64,000 nt of DNA, taken from the NCBI RefSeq assembly GCF_003032475.1, contig NZ_CP028369.1, positions 3,410,001-3,474,000 of the forward strand, written 5' to 3'. This DNA is from Streptomyces sp. P3. GTDB taxonomy: Bacteria; Actinomycetota; Actinomycetes; Streptomycetales; Streptomycetaceae. Positions 36,652-45,850 of the stretch are shown one piece after another. Position 1 is the first letter of the stretch. Each line of letters opens with the position of its first letter. Position numbers and translations under genes: made by a program. The notes under the pieces are model-generated. The model worked only from the letters and a program-made list of their open reading frames with translations, searched no databases and had not been told where the DNA came from.

Positions 36652-36657
36652 TAGACT
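36652..36657 (+). promoter_or_regulatory. -10 element of a leaderless folC promoter
   Basis: TAGACT, then GGGCCC, then the GTG of folC at 36664; no ribosome site is present. Confidence 0.6.
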
Positions 36658-36663
36658 GGGCCC

Positions 36664-38196
36664 GTGAGCGAGCTCCCCCCGAACGGCAACCCAGACGACC
36701 TGCCCGCCCCCTTCGACCCCCTCGATCCCTTCGACGAGATCATCGCCGAGGAGACCGACCGCGACCCGGATCTCGCGGTCATCGAAGCCGGCAGCCGCAC
36801 CCTGCGCAGCCAGGGCGGCGCCCCGCAGTCCGACACGCCCGCGCGCCCCGCGGACCCGGAGGTCGACAAGGCCCTGCGCGAGGTCGAGGCCGAGCTGGCC
36901 ACCCGCTGGGGCGAGACCAAGCTGGAGCCCTCCGTCGACCGCATCGCCGCGCTGATGGACGTGCTGGGGGAGCCGCAGCGCTCGTACCCCTCCATCCACA
37001 TCACCGGCACGAACGGCAAGACGTCGACCGCCCGCATGATCGAGGCGCTGCTCGGCGCCTTCGAACTGCGCACCGGCCGCTACACGAGCCCCCACGTCCA
37101 GTCGATCACCGAGCGGATCAGCCTCGACGGCGCACCCGTCTCCGCCGAGCGGTTCATCGAGACGTACGACGACATCAAGGCGTACGTCGAGATGGTCGAC
37201 GGCATGCAGGAGTACCGGCTGTCGTTCTTCGAGGTGCTGACCGGCATGGCCTACGCGGCGTTCGCCGACGCGCCCGTCGACGTCGCCGTGGTGGAGGTCG
37301 GCATGGGCGGCTCGTGGGACGCCACGAACGTGATCGACGGCGACGTGGCCGTCGTCACGCCCATCGACCTCGACCACACCGACCGGCTCGGAGAGACGCC
37401 CGGGGCGATCGCCGCCGAGAAGGGCGGGATCATCAAGCAGGACGCCACGGTCATCCTCGCCCAGCAACCCGTCGACGCGGCGCAGGTGCTGCTGCGCAAG
37501 GCCGTAGAGGTCGACGCCACGGTCGCCCGGGAAGGGCTGGAGTTCGGCGTCGTCGCCCGCCAGGTCGCCGTCGGCGGACAGCTCGTCACCCTGCGCGGCC
37601 TGGGCGGCGAGTACCCCGAGGTGTACCTGCCGCTGCACGGCCCCTATCAGGCGCACAACGCGGCCGTCGCGCTCGCCGCGGTCGAGGCGTTCTTCGGCGT
37701 CGGCTCCCAGCGGCCCGAACCACTCGACGTCGACACCGTCCGCAAGGCCTTCGCCGCGGTGTCCTCGCCGGGCCGCCTCGAGGTCGTCCGGCGCTCCCCG
37801 ACCGTCGTCCTGGACGCCGCGCACAACCCGGCCGGGGCCCGCGCCACCGCCGAGGCCGTCGGCGAGGCCTTCGACTTCTCCCGACTGATCGGCGTGGTCG
37901 GGGCCAGCGCCGACAAGAACGTCCGGGGGCTGCTGGAGGCCTTCGAACCGATCTTCGCCGAGGTCGTGATCACCCAGAACACGAGCCATCGCGCGATGGA
38001 CGCCGACGAACTCGCCGCGATCGCCGTCGAGGTGTTCGGCGACGACCGCGTCCAGGTCGAACCACGGCTGCCGGACGCCCTCGAGGCGGCGATCACGCTT
38101 GCCGAGGAGGAGGGCGAGTTCGCCGGCGGCGGCGTACTCGTCACCGGTTCCGTCATCACCGTCGGCGAGGCCCGACTGCTCCTCGGGAAGGGCTGA
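36664..38196 (+). CDS. folC: Bifunctional folylpolyglutamate synthase / dihydrofolate synthase
   Basis: 510 residues. After an acidic ~75-residue N-terminal extension, the Mur-ligase-type ATP loop ITGTNGKTSTARMIEALL is near residue 115, followed by the YTSPHV motif, VVEVGMGGSWDATNVI and the C-terminal VLDAAHNPAGARATAEA. It adds glutamate to dihydropteroate and folates. The extension with two acidic clusters is longer than in many bacteria but in frame with the leaderless start. Eight bases separate it from the DUF4233 gene, so they are cotranscribed. Confidence 0.94.
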   Translation: MSELPPNGNPDDLPAPFDPLDPFDEIIAEETDRDPDLAVIEAGSRTLRSQGGAPQSDTPARPADPEVDKALREVEAELATRWGETKLEPSVDRIAALMDVLGEPQRSYPSIHITGTNGKTSTARMIEALLGAFELRTGRYTSPHVQSITERISLDGAPVSAERFIETYDDIKAYVEMVDGMQEYRLSFFEVLTGMAYAAFADAPVDVAVVEVGMGGSWDATNVIDGDVAVVTPIDLDHTDRLGETPGAIAAEKGGIIKQDATVILAQQPVDAAQVLLRKAVEVDATVAREGLEFGVVARQVAVGGQLVTLRGLGGEYPEVYLPLHGPYQAHNAAVALAAVEAFFGVGSQRPEPLDVDTVRKAFAAVSSPGRLEVVRRSPTVVLDAAHNPAGARATAEAVGEAFDFSRLIGVVGASADKNVRGLLEAFEPIFAEVVITQNTSHRAMDADELAAIAVEVFGDDRVQVEPRLPDALEAAITLAEEEGEFAGGGVLVTGSVITVGEARLLLGKG

Positions 38197-38204
38197 GGAC
38201 CACC

Positions 38205-38570
38205 ATGCGCACGCTCTGCTCCTCGACCCTGATCGGCGAGTTCTTCGTCATCGGCTTCGCCGGCCTGGTCGCCATGAAGGACGCCGACCTGTCCACGTCC
38301 ACGGTGTGGACGGTCTGCGGCATCGCCATGCTGATCAGCCTGCTGCTGTGCGGGACGGTCACCCGGCCCGGGGGCGTCGCCCTCGGCTGGGCACTGCAGA
38401 TCGCCCTCGTCGCCTCCGGGTTCTTCGTTCCGATCATGTTCTTCATGGGTGTGCTGTTCGGGGCCTTGTGGTGGGCGTCGGTGCACTACGGCAGAAAGGT
38501 CGACGAGGCGAAGGCCCGCTTCGCCGAGCAGGCCGCGGGCCCTTCCCCGGACCCTGCTGACGCTGTGTGA
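38205..38570 (+). CDS. DUF4233 membrane protein
   Basis: 121 residues with about four membrane helices (LIGEFFVIGFAGLVAMKD, WTVCGIAMLISLLLCG, LGWALQIALVASGFFVPIM, FFMGVLFGALWWASVHYG) and a short charged tail. Small membrane proteins of this family follow folC in most actinobacteria; function is unknown. The ATG at 38205 has GAGGACC before it. It probably needs folC transcription. Confidence 0.82.
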   Translation: MRTLCSSTLIGEFFVIGFAGLVAMKDADLSTSTVWTVCGIAMLISLLLCGTVTRPGGVALGWALQIALVASGFFVPIMFFMGVLFGALWWASVHYGRKVDEAKARFAEQAAGPSPDPADAV

Positions 38571-38595
38571 CAAACGCCGGGACACGCCCTGTAAC
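38567..38595 (+). promoter_or_regulatory. Probable ndk promoter
   Basis: GTGACA (38567-38572), 17 bases, TGTAAC (38590-38595), with an alternative TAACCT two bases further on. It overlaps the end of the DUF4233 gene. Confidence 0.45.
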
Positions 38596-38676
38596 CTCAT
38601 CCCACCGCACACGCCGGCGCCGTCATCAGGCGCCGGCCCATCGGCACAGCACACCGGTAGTAGAAGGAGTCACCTC

Positions 38677-39090
38677 GTGAGCCAGCGCACCCTCGTCCTG
38701 CTCAAGCCCGACGCCGTCCGTCGTGGCCTGACCGGCGAGATCATCAGCCGTATCGAGCGCAAGGCCGGCTGGCGGATCACGGCGCTGGAGCTGCGCACCC
38801 TGGACCAGGACACGCTGGAACAGCACTACGGCGAGCACAAGGGCAAGCCCTTCTACGAGCCGCTGGTGCAGTTCATGGCCTCTGGCCCGGTGGTCGCGCT
38901 GATCGTCGAGGGCGAGCGGGTCATCGAGGGCGTGCGCGCGCTGGCCGGCCCGACCGACCCGATCGCCGCCGCGCCCGGCTCCATCCGCGGCGACTACGGT
39001 GTGATCGTCCGCGAGAACCTGATCCACGCCTCCGACTCCGAGGAGTCCGCCGAGCGCGAGGTGAAGATCTTCTTCCCCGGTCGCGCCTGA
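38677..39090 (+). CDS. ndk: Nucleoside diphosphate kinase
   Basis: 137 residues, standard length, GTG start with AAGGAG six bases before. TLVLLKPDAVRRGLTGEI opens the ferredoxin-like fold, and RGDYGVIVRENLIHASDS carries the phosphate-accepting active-site His (NLIHASDS). It equilibrates nucleoside triphosphates using ATP. It lies between the folate gene pair and the Mre operon with its own promoter. Confidence 0.97.
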   Translation: MSQRTLVLLKPDAVRRGLTGEIISRIERKAGWRITALELRTLDQDTLEQHYGEHKGKPFYEPLVQFMASGPVVALIVEGERVIEGVRALAGPTDPIAAAPGSIRGDYGVIVRENLIHASDSEESAEREVKIFFPGRA

Positions 39091-39309
39091 CCCGCGGGGC
39101 TTTCGCAGCGACTGAGCGGGCGATCGAGGGAACGTGAGCCCCCGAACGCCCGTCTCCGGAAGCGAACCCACACAGCATCTGCAAACAATGGCGGAGACCG
39201 CTCCGCAGTGTTCGTGCAGGCGCGTTTACGATGGAAGCCTTCACGTCACAGCACCCACCTCGCCGACCTGAAAAGCCCTCAAAGCTCATGGAAGGCCAGT
39301 CGAATCCTG

Positions 39310-40341
39310 ATGGGGAACTCAATGTCGTTCATCGGCCGTGACATGGCTGTCGACCTCGGGACCGCCAACACGCTGGTGTACGTCAGGGGTCGCGGGATCG
39401 TACTCAACGAGCCGTCCGTCGTCGCGATCAACACCAACACCGGTGGCATCCTCGCGGTCGGCGCCGAAGCGAAGAAGATGATCGGGCGCACCCCCGGCAA
39501 CATCGTTGCCGTGCGCCCGCTGAAGGACGGCGTGATCGCCGACTTCGAGATCACCGAGCGGATGCTCCGGTACTTCATCCTGAAGATCCACAAGCGGCGG
39601 TATCTTGCTCGGCCGCGGGTCGTCGTCTGCGTGCCCTCGGGCATCACGGGCGTCGAGCGCCGTGCCGTCATCGAGGCGTCGACCCAGGCCGGCGCCCGTC
39701 AGGTGCACATCATCGAGGAGCCCATGGCCGCGGCCATCGGCTCCGGCCTGCCGGTCCACGAGGCCACCGGCAACATGGTGGTGGACATCGGCGGCGGCAC
39801 CACGGAGGTCGCGGTCATCTCGCTCGGCGGCATCGTCACCGCCCAGTCCATCCGCGTCGCGGGTGACGAGCTGGACAGCTCGATCATCCAGCACATCAAG
39901 AAGGAGTACTCGCTCCTCCTCGGTGAGCGGACCGCTGAGCAGATCAAGATCACGATCGGTTCCGCCTACGACCTCGACGACGACCAGCACACCGAAATCC
40001 GCGGCCGGGACCTCGTCTCCGGGCTGCCCAAGACCGTCGTCATCTCGGCCGCCGAGGTGCGCAAGGCGATCGAGGAACCGGTCAACGCGATCGTCGACGC
40101 CGTGAAGACCACCCTCGACAAGTGCCCTCCGGAGCTGTCCGGCGACATCATGGACCGCGGAATCGTTCTGACCGGCGGCGGAGCCCTGCTGCGCGGGCTG
40201 GACGAGCGGCTGCGCCGGGAGACCGGCATGCCCATCCACATCGCGGAGGACCCGCTGGACAGCGTGGCGCTCGGCTCCGGCAAGTGCGTCGAGGAGTTCG
40301 AGGCGCTCCAGCAGGTTCTGGACGCCGCGCCGCGCAGATGA
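39310..40341 (+). CDS. mreB: Rod-shape/spore-wall actin homologue MreB
   Basis: 343 residues, the same length as Streptomyces MreB. The actin-fold phosphate loop [16 protein letters not shown] is near residue 14, phosphate 2 [15 protein letters not shown] near 158, and the adenosine loop [16 protein letters not shown] near 285. In Streptomyces MreB works in spore-wall thickening rather than hyphal elongation. The ATG at 39310 has GGAAGG 14 bases upstream; a second ATG four codons on is possible. A TACGAT -10-like element is at 39227. It heads the mreBCD-PBP2-RodA operon. Confidence 0.96.
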   Translation: MGNSMSFIGRDMAVDLGTANTLVYVRGRGIVLNEPSVVAINTNTGGILAVGAEAKKMIGRTPGNIVAVRPLKDGVIADFEITERMLRYFILKIHKRRYLARPRVVVCVPSGITGVERRAVIEASTQAGARQVHIIEEPMAAAIGSGLPVHEATGNMVVDIGGGTTEVAVISLGGIVTAQSIRVAGDELDSSIIQHIKKEYSLLLGERTAEQIKITIGSAYDLDDDQHTEIRGRDLVSGLPKTVVISAAEVRKAIEEPVNAIVDAVKTTLDKCPPELSGDIMDRGIVLTGGGALLRGLDERLRRETGMPIHIAEDPLDSVALGSGKCVEEFEALQQVLDAAPRR

Positions 40342-40544
40342 CGTAACGCTTCGATTCCGCCGTACGGGATGATCTCCTCTCGTGCGGCGGATCGTTGATC
40401 CAGAGGCATAAGCTCCGACAAAAGCGCCCTTGGCCATCCTGGCCCGGGGCTACCCGACTTACCGATTCCGTTCCCCGGAACCGACACCTGCTTCCTGATT
40501 CCTGTTCTTGGTTTTTCTCTCGAGGAAGGGCACGGCCGCCGCAC

Positions 40545-41483
40545 GTGAGGGACACACGAGAGAGCCGGCTGCTCCTGGTGCTGCTGATCGCCGTCGCGTT
40601 CGCGCTGATCACGGTGGACATCCGCGGCGGTGAGGACTCCCCGGTCGACGGCGCCCGGCAGGCCGCGGCCGCGGCCTTCGGCCCGATCGAGGACGGCGTG
40701 GCGTCGGCGGTGGACCCCGTCGGCAACGCCGTCTCCGCCGTCCGCGACTCCGGCGAACGCCATGACCGGCTCACCGCTCTGGAGCAGGAGAACGCGGCTC
40801 TCAAGGCGAAGCTCGGCAGCGACGACCGCAACCGCAGCCGGCTGGCGCAGCTCGACAAGACGCTGAAGATCGCCGGCGCCGGCCAGTACGGCATCAAGGG
40901 CGCGGAGGTCATCGCGATAGGAGCGGCCCAGGGCTTCTCCTGGACCATCACCATCGACATCGGCGCGCGCGACGGCGTCAGGCGCGACATGACGGTCCTC
41001 AACGGGGACGGGCTGGTCGGGCGGGTCACCACCGTCGGCCCGAACACCGCGACCGTACTTCTGGCCAACGACCCCGACTTCACCGTCGGCACCCGGATGG
41101 AGGCGTCCGACGAGCTGGGCTTCGCCTCCGGCCAGGGCGACCGGCCGCTGCGCGTCGAACTCCTCAACGGCAAGGCCGACGTGAAGAAGGGCGACCGGCT
41201 GGTCACGTTCGGCTCGCAGGCCTCCAAGCCCTTCGTGCCCGGCGTCCCCGTCGGCGTCGTCTCCCGCGTCGACCCCTCCGGCGGCGACCTCACCCGCACC
41301 CTCTACGTCACGCCGTACGTCAGCTTCACCAAGCTCGACATCGTGGGCGTCGTCGTCGAGGCCCCGAAGAAGGATCCGCGCGACACCGTGCTCCCCTCGA
41401 AGCCCAAACCGGTCCCCACGCCGACGGTGACCGTCACGGTCACGCCGAGCGCGAACGCACCCGAAGACGGCCAGCAGCAGTAG
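40545..41483 (+). CDS. mreC: Cell-shape protein MreC
   Basis: 312 residues from the GTG at 40545 (RDTRESRLLLVLLIAVAFAL). One membrane helix at the N-terminus, a coiled coil (RLTALEQENAALKAKLG, about 70-90), then the beta-rich MreC core (YGIKGAEVIAIGAAQGFSWT, NGDGLVGRVTTVGPNTATVL) and a Pro/Thr tail. It links MreB with the penicillin-binding protein. The longer frame from 40395 would include the non-coding leader and is not used. Confidence 0.94.
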   Translation: MRDTRESRLLLVLLIAVAFALITVDIRGGEDSPVDGARQAAAAAFGPIEDGVASAVDPVGNAVSAVRDSGERHDRLTALEQENAALKAKLGSDDRNRSRLAQLDKTLKIAGAGQYGIKGAEVIAIGAAQGFSWTITIDIGARDGVRRDMTVLNGDGLVGRVTTVGPNTATVLLANDPDFTVGTRMEASDELGFASGQGDRPLRVELLNGKADVKKGDRLVTFGSQASKPFVPGVPVGVVSRVDPSGGDLTRTLYVTPYVSFTKLDIVGVVVEAPKKDPRDTVLPSKPKPVPTPTVTVTVTPSANAPEDGQQQ

Positions 41484-41498
41484 GAGCTGACAACCCCC

Positions 41499-42170
41499 AT
41501 GCGCGTCAACCGGATCCTGCTCTCCGCCCCGCTGGTCGTGGTCGCCCTGGTGATCCAGGTGAGCGTCCTCGCCCGGCTCCACCTCCCGGGAGCCGTCCCC
41601 GACCTGCTCCTGCTCACCGTCCTGGGCCTCGCCATGGTGTACGGCCATGTCGGCGGCGCCCTCATCGGCTTCGGCGCCGGACTGCTCGCCGACCTGGCGC
41701 CCCCCGCCGACCACGCCGCCGGCCGCTACGCCCTCGTGCTGTGCGTGATCGGCTACCTCGCCGGGCTCGTCAAGCCCGAGAACGGGCAGATCAAGTCGGC
41801 CACCGGCCCGATGGTCGTCGTGGTCGGCGCCGCCATCGGCTCCACCCTGCTGTACGCCGGGGTCGGCGCCCTCGTCGGCGACACCGCCGCCCGTCATGTC
41901 GGCCTCACCGGGCTGCTGTTCACGGCCGCCCTGTACGACCTGCTGCTCGCGCCGTTCGTGGTCCCCGCGATCATGTTCCTGGCGCGGCGCGCCGACAACG
42001 ACCCCCTCGCGGAGACCAACTCCGCCGCCAAGAGCCCCGACATCTCCTCCGGCTGGCTCTCCTCCGGGACGGGTCTGCGGATCGGCGGACAGCGCGGCGG
42101 ACTCAAGCTGAAGGCGGCCAGGTCGCGGGCGACCCGGGCGGGCCGCATCAAGGGGGTCAAGCGGCTGTGA
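41499..42170 (+). CDS. mreD: Cell-shape membrane protein MreD
   Basis: 223 residues with five or six membrane helices (ILLSAPLVVVALVIQVSVLA, LLLLTVLGLAMVYGHVGGAL, GPMVVVVGAAIGSTLLYAGV and a last helix near 150). The ~65-residue C-terminal tail is basic. It starts 16 bases after mreC. A partner of MreC in the spore-wall complex. Confidence 0.9.
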   Translation: MRVNRILLSAPLVVVALVIQVSVLARLHLPGAVPDLLLLTVLGLAMVYGHVGGALIGFGAGLLADLAPPADHAAGRYALVLCVIGYLAGLVKPENGQIKSATGPMVVVVGAAIGSTLLYAGVGALVGDTAARHVGLTGLLFTAALYDLLLAPFVVPAIMFLARRADNDPLAETNSAAKSPDISSGWLSSGTGLRIGGQRGGLKLKAARSRATRAGRIKGVKRL

Positions 42171-42312
42171 GCGCCGACGCCGGCGCGCGGGGCGCGTCCG
42201 TGGAGGAATCACCCGAACGGGGCAACGCCAGGCGGAACGAGGCCTCACAGGCTGATCGTTCATCATTCGTCCGCGCACACACGTTCGCGCACCGAGAGGG
42301 GGAGCAGCCGCA

Positions 42313-44562
42313 GTGACCAACATCCCCGAGACCGGTCGGACCCAACGGGTCCAGATCCGGCTCGTCGTGATCCAGATTCTCGTCCTCTCCCTGCTCGGGA
42401 CCCTCGGCGGCCGCCTGTGGTACCTCCAGATCCGGGAGGGGGCGGCCTACGCCAAGGAGGCCTCCGGCAACCACGTCCAGCAGGTCGTCGAGCCCGCCGT
42501 ACGCGGCTCGATCCTGGACGCGCGCGGCGTGCCCCTCGCCGACAACGAGACCCGGCTCGTGGTCTCCGCCTCCCGCACCGACCTGCTGAAGCAGAAGGAC
42601 GACGGCAAGGCGGTCCTGGCCAAGCTCGCGGGCGTCCTCGGCATGAAGCCGGACGAGGTCGCGCAGAAGGTCCGGCTGTGCGACGCGAAGACCCCCCAAC
42701 CCTGTTGGAACGGCTCGCCGTACCAGCCGATCCCCATCACCGACGAGGCGACGGCCAAGCAGGCCCTCCAGATCCGCGAGCGCGCGGAGGACTTCCCCGG
42801 CATCACCGCCGAGCCCGAGGCCGTGCGCCGTTACGCGGCCCCCGGCAACGCCAACACGGCCCAGGTCCTCGGCTACCTCTCGCCGGTCACCGACGACGAG
42901 ATCACCAAGGCCCAGGACAGCGACTCGCCCTACCTGCGCTCCGACCAGGTCGGCCGCTCCGGCCTGGAGCGCCAGTACGACAAGGAACTGCGCGGCAAGG
43001 CCGGCGTCACCCGCTACGAGGTCGACAACCTCGGCCGCGTCATCGGTGAGGCCGAGGCGGACGAGGCGCAGCCCGGCGCCAACCTCGTCACCAGCATCGA
43101 CGCCCGCGTCCAGCGGGTCGCCGAGTACGAGCTGAGCAACGCGATGAAGGTGGCCCGCCAGTCCTTCGACAAGATCACCGGCGAGAACTACAAGGCCGAC
43201 TCCGGGGCGGTCGTGGTGATGGAGGCCAAAACCGGCCGCGTCGTCGCCATGGCGTCCGCCCCCGCCTACGACCCCAACGTCTGGGTCGGCGGGATCTCCG
43301 CCAAGGACTACAAGAAGCTCACCGGCAAGAACTCCGACTACCCGCTGCTCAACCGGGCCATACAGGGTCAGTCGGCGCCCGGTTCGACGTTCAAGGTGGT
43401 CTCCACGGCCGCCGCGGTCGAGGCGGGCTACGAGTGGGACGGCGGCTATCCGTGCACCAGCTCGTACTCGGTGGGCGGCCAGGTCTTCAAGAACTTCGAG
43501 GGCGAGAGCTTCGGCCCCATCTCACTCGGCCGGGCCCTCGAGGTCTCCTGCGACACCGTCTTCTACGGCCTCGCGGACCGGGAGTGGAAGAAGGACGGCG
43601 GCATCAACCCGAAGAAGGGTGAGCCCAAGGACTACTTCTACAAGGCGGCCCACCAGTTCGGCCTCGGCAAGGAGACCGGCGTCGACCTGCCCAACGAGGT
43701 CACCGGCCGCGTCCCGGACCGTCAGTGGAAGGAGTCCTACTGGAAGGCCAACAAGGACTCCTGGTGCAAGTACGGCAAGAAGGGCGGCAGTTACGTCGAG
43801 ATGATCGCGTACGAGAACTGCCTCGAGGGCAACAAGATGCGCGAGGGCGACTCGATCAACTACTCCATCGGTCAGGGCGACACCCTCGTCACCCCGATCC
43901 AGGAGGCCGTGATCTACGGGGCGCTCGCCAACGGCGGCACCATGTACACCCCCACCATCGGCAAGGCCATCGTCAGCGCCGACGGCAGGACCGTCCAGGA
44001 GATCAAACCCAAGCCCAAGGGCAGGCTGCCGGTCGACAAGGCCACGATCAAGGGCATGGACGCCGCCCTGGAGGGCGTGGTCACCCGCGGTACCGCCGCC
44101 TGGAAGTTCGGCGGCTGGCCGCAGAAGGAGATCCCGCTGCACGCCAAGACCGGTACCGCGGAGGTCTACGGCAAGCAGACGACGTCCTGGCTCGCCACGT
44201 ACAGCAAGGACTACACGGTCGTCATGACGATCGCCCAGGCCGGTACCGGTTCGGGCGCCTCCGGTGAGGCCGTGCGGCACATCTACAACGCGATGTACGG
44301 CGTCTCCGACGACGGCAAGATCGACAAGAGGAACGCCCTGCTGCCCACCCCGCAGGCCGGTCTGCCGAAGATCCAGGCGGACGGCACGATCAAGTCCCCG
44401 AAGGTCTCCAAGGACCCGGCCAAGGAGCAGCGCGCCGGCCAGCAGACCGCCCCGAACCCGGGCGGGACACAGACCGCGGCCACCGTCCAGCAGAACACGA
44501 ACAGCAACCGCGACACGCGCAGGCGACGGCGGAAGAGGGGAAGCCGGAGGATGTGCACATGA
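42313..44562 (+). CDS. mrdA: Penicillin-binding protein 2 (class B transpeptidase)
   Basis: 749 residues, GTG start after GAGGGGGAG. N-terminal membrane anchor (LVVIQILVLSLLGTLGGRLW), dimerisation domain, then transpeptidase motifs: SxxK in SAPGSTFKVV near residue 358 and KTG in LHAKTGTAEVYG near 611, with SIGQGD between. It cross-links peptidoglycan as partner of the downstream SEDS polymerase. The last ~14 residues are Arg-rich and end with an ATGA overlap with rodA. In the rodA frame the same DNA reads AQATAEEGKPEDVH, so a late frameshift in the tail is possible. Confidence 0.94.
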   Translation: MTNIPETGRTQRVQIRLVVIQILVLSLLGTLGGRLWYLQIREGAAYAKEASGNHVQQVVEPAVRGSILDARGVPLADNETRLVVSASRTDLLKQKDDGKAVLAKLAGVLGMKPDEVAQKVRLCDAKTPQPCWNGSPYQPIPITDEATAKQALQIRERAEDFPGITAEPEAVRRYAAPGNANTAQVLGYLSPVTDDEITKAQDSDSPYLRSDQVGRSGLERQYDKELRGKAGVTRYEVDNLGRVIGEAEADEAQPGANLVTSIDARVQRVAEYELSNAMKVARQSFDKITGENYKADSGAVVVMEAKTGRVVAMASAPAYDPNVWVGGISAKDYKKLTGKNSDYPLLNRAIQGQSAPGSTFKVVSTAAAVEAGYEWDGGYPCTSSYSVGGQVFKNFEGESFGPISLGRALEVSCDTVFYGLADREWKKDGGINPKKGEPKDYFYKAAHQFGLGKETGVDLPNEVTGRVPDRQWKESYWKANKDSWCKYGKKGGSYVEMIAYENCLEGNKMREGDSINYSIGQGDTLVTPIQEAVIYGALANGGTMYTPTIGKAIVSADGRTVQEIKPKPKGRLPVDKATIKGMDAALEGVVTRGTAAWKFGGWPQKEIPLHAKTGTAEVYGKQTTSWLATYSKDYTVVMTIAQAGTGSGASGEAVRHIYNAMYGVSDDGKIDKRNALLPTPQAGLPKIQADGTIKSPKVSKDPAKEQRAGQQTAPNPGGTQTAATVQQNTNSNRDTRRRRRKRGSRRMCT

Positions 44563-45758
44563 GCGGCGCGAACGGTTTCTCCGTCTCCGGATACGGGCCC
44601 GAGCGGGCCGGCTGGACCAGGGTCTTCGCCCGTGACTCGCTGGCCCGGCGGCTGGACTGGCCGATTCTGACGTCGGCGATCGCGCTGTCCCTGATCGGCT
44701 CGCTCCTGGTCTTCTCGGCGACCCGAAACCGCACCGAGATCAACCAGGGCGACCCGTACTACTTCCTCATCCGGCACCTCATGAACACCGGCATCGGCAT
44801 CTGCCTGATGATCGGCACACTCTGGCTCGGACACCGCTCCCTGCGCAACGCGGTACCGATCCTCTACGGCCTCTCGCTCATGGGGATCCTGGCGGTGCTG
44901 ACCCCGCTGGGCTCGACGGTCAACGGCGCACACTCCTGGATCGTGATCGGCGGCGGCTTCTCGCTCCAGCCCTCCGAGTTCGTGAAGATCACGATCATCC
45001 TGGGCATGGCGATGCTGCTCGCGGCCCGGGTCGACGCGGGCGACAAGCTCTACCCCGACCACCGCACGGTGCTCCAGGCCCTCGGGCTCGCGGCCGTCCC
45101 CATGCTGATCGTGATGCTGATGCCCGACCTCGGGTCCGTCATGGTCATGGTGATGATCGTGCTGGGTGTGCTGCTGGCCTCCGGAGCATCCAACCGGTGG
45201 GTCTTCGGCCTGCTCGGCGCGGGCGCGGCCGGCGCCGTCGCCGTATGGCAGCTGCACATCCTGGACGACTACCAGATCGCCCGCTTCGCCGCCTTCGCCA
45301 ACCCCAGCCTCGACCCCGCGGGCGTCGGCTACAACACCAACCAGGCCCGCATCGCGATCGGCTCCGGCGGCCTCTCCGGCGCCGGCCTGTTCCACGGCTC
45401 GCAGACGACGGGCCAGTTCGTCCCGGAACAGCAGACGGACTTCGTCTTCACCGTCGCGGGCGAGGAGCTGGGCTTCCTGGGCGCTGGCCTGATCATCGTC
45501 CTGCTCGGTGTGGTCCTCTGGCGCGCCTGCCGCATAGCGCGGGAGACCACCGAGCTGTACGGCACGATCGTCGCCGCGGGCATCGTGGCCTGGTTCGCCT
45601 TCCAGTCCTTCGAGAACATCGGGATGACCCTGGGGATCATGCCCGTGACGGGTCTGCCGCTGCCCTTCGTCTCCTACGGAGGCACGTCGATGTTCGCCGT
45701 CTGGGTGGCGGTGGGGCTGCTGCAGTCCATCCGGGTGCAGCGCCCGATGTCCGCGTAA
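44559..45758 (+). CDS. rodA: SEDS-family peptidoglycan polymerase RodA/Sfr
   Basis: 399 residues from the ATG at 44559, which overlaps the PBP2 stop (ATGA) and sits eight bases after GGAGG; a GTG at 44553 is too close to that site. Ten membrane helices. Motifs: VNGAHSWIVIGGGFSLQPSEFVKI and TDFVFTVAGEELGFLGAGL, plus the C-terminal MPVTGLPLPFVSYGGTSM loop of SEDS proteins. It polymerises lipid II with PBP2, and in Streptomyces this copy acts in sporulation. Confidence 0.95.
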   Translation: MSGANGFSVSGYGPERAGWTRVFARDSLARRLDWPILTSAIALSLIGSLLVFSATRNRTEINQGDPYYFLIRHLMNTGIGICLMIGTLWLGHRSLRNAVPILYGLSLMGILAVLTPLGSTVNGAHSWIVIGGGFSLQPSEFVKITIILGMAMLLAARVDAGDKLYPDHRTVLQALGLAAVPMLIVMLMPDLGSVMVMVMIVLGVLLASGASNRWVFGLLGAGAAGAVAVWQLHILDDYQIARFAAFANPSLDPAGVGYNTNQARIAIGSGGLSGAGLFHGSQTTGQFVPEQQTDFVFTVAGEELGFLGAGLIIVLLGVVLWRACRIARETTELYGTIVAAGIVAWFAFQSFENIGMTLGIMPVTGLPLPFVSYGGTSMFAVWVAVGLLQSIRVQRPMSA

Positions 45759-45800
45759 GCACGCGCAGACCTCGCGGTTTCCCCGAGTCCGGCCGGTATC

Positions 45801-45830
45801 CGGGCCCGTACGCCCTGCCGTACGGGCCCG
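45801..45830 (+). terminator. Terminator of the mre operon
   Basis: 12-bp perfect stem CGGGCCCGTACG / CGTACGGGCCCG with a six-base loop. Confidence 0.75.
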
Positions 45831-45838
45831 ACTCCGAC

Positions 45839-45844
45839 TAGATT
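45839..45844 (+). promoter_or_regulatory. -10 element of a leaderless promoter (CYTH-CHAD gene)
   Basis: TAGATT-N6-ATG at 45851, without a ribosome site. It lies only 9 bases after the terminator hairpin. Confidence 0.55.
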
Positions 45845-45850
45845 CAATTC

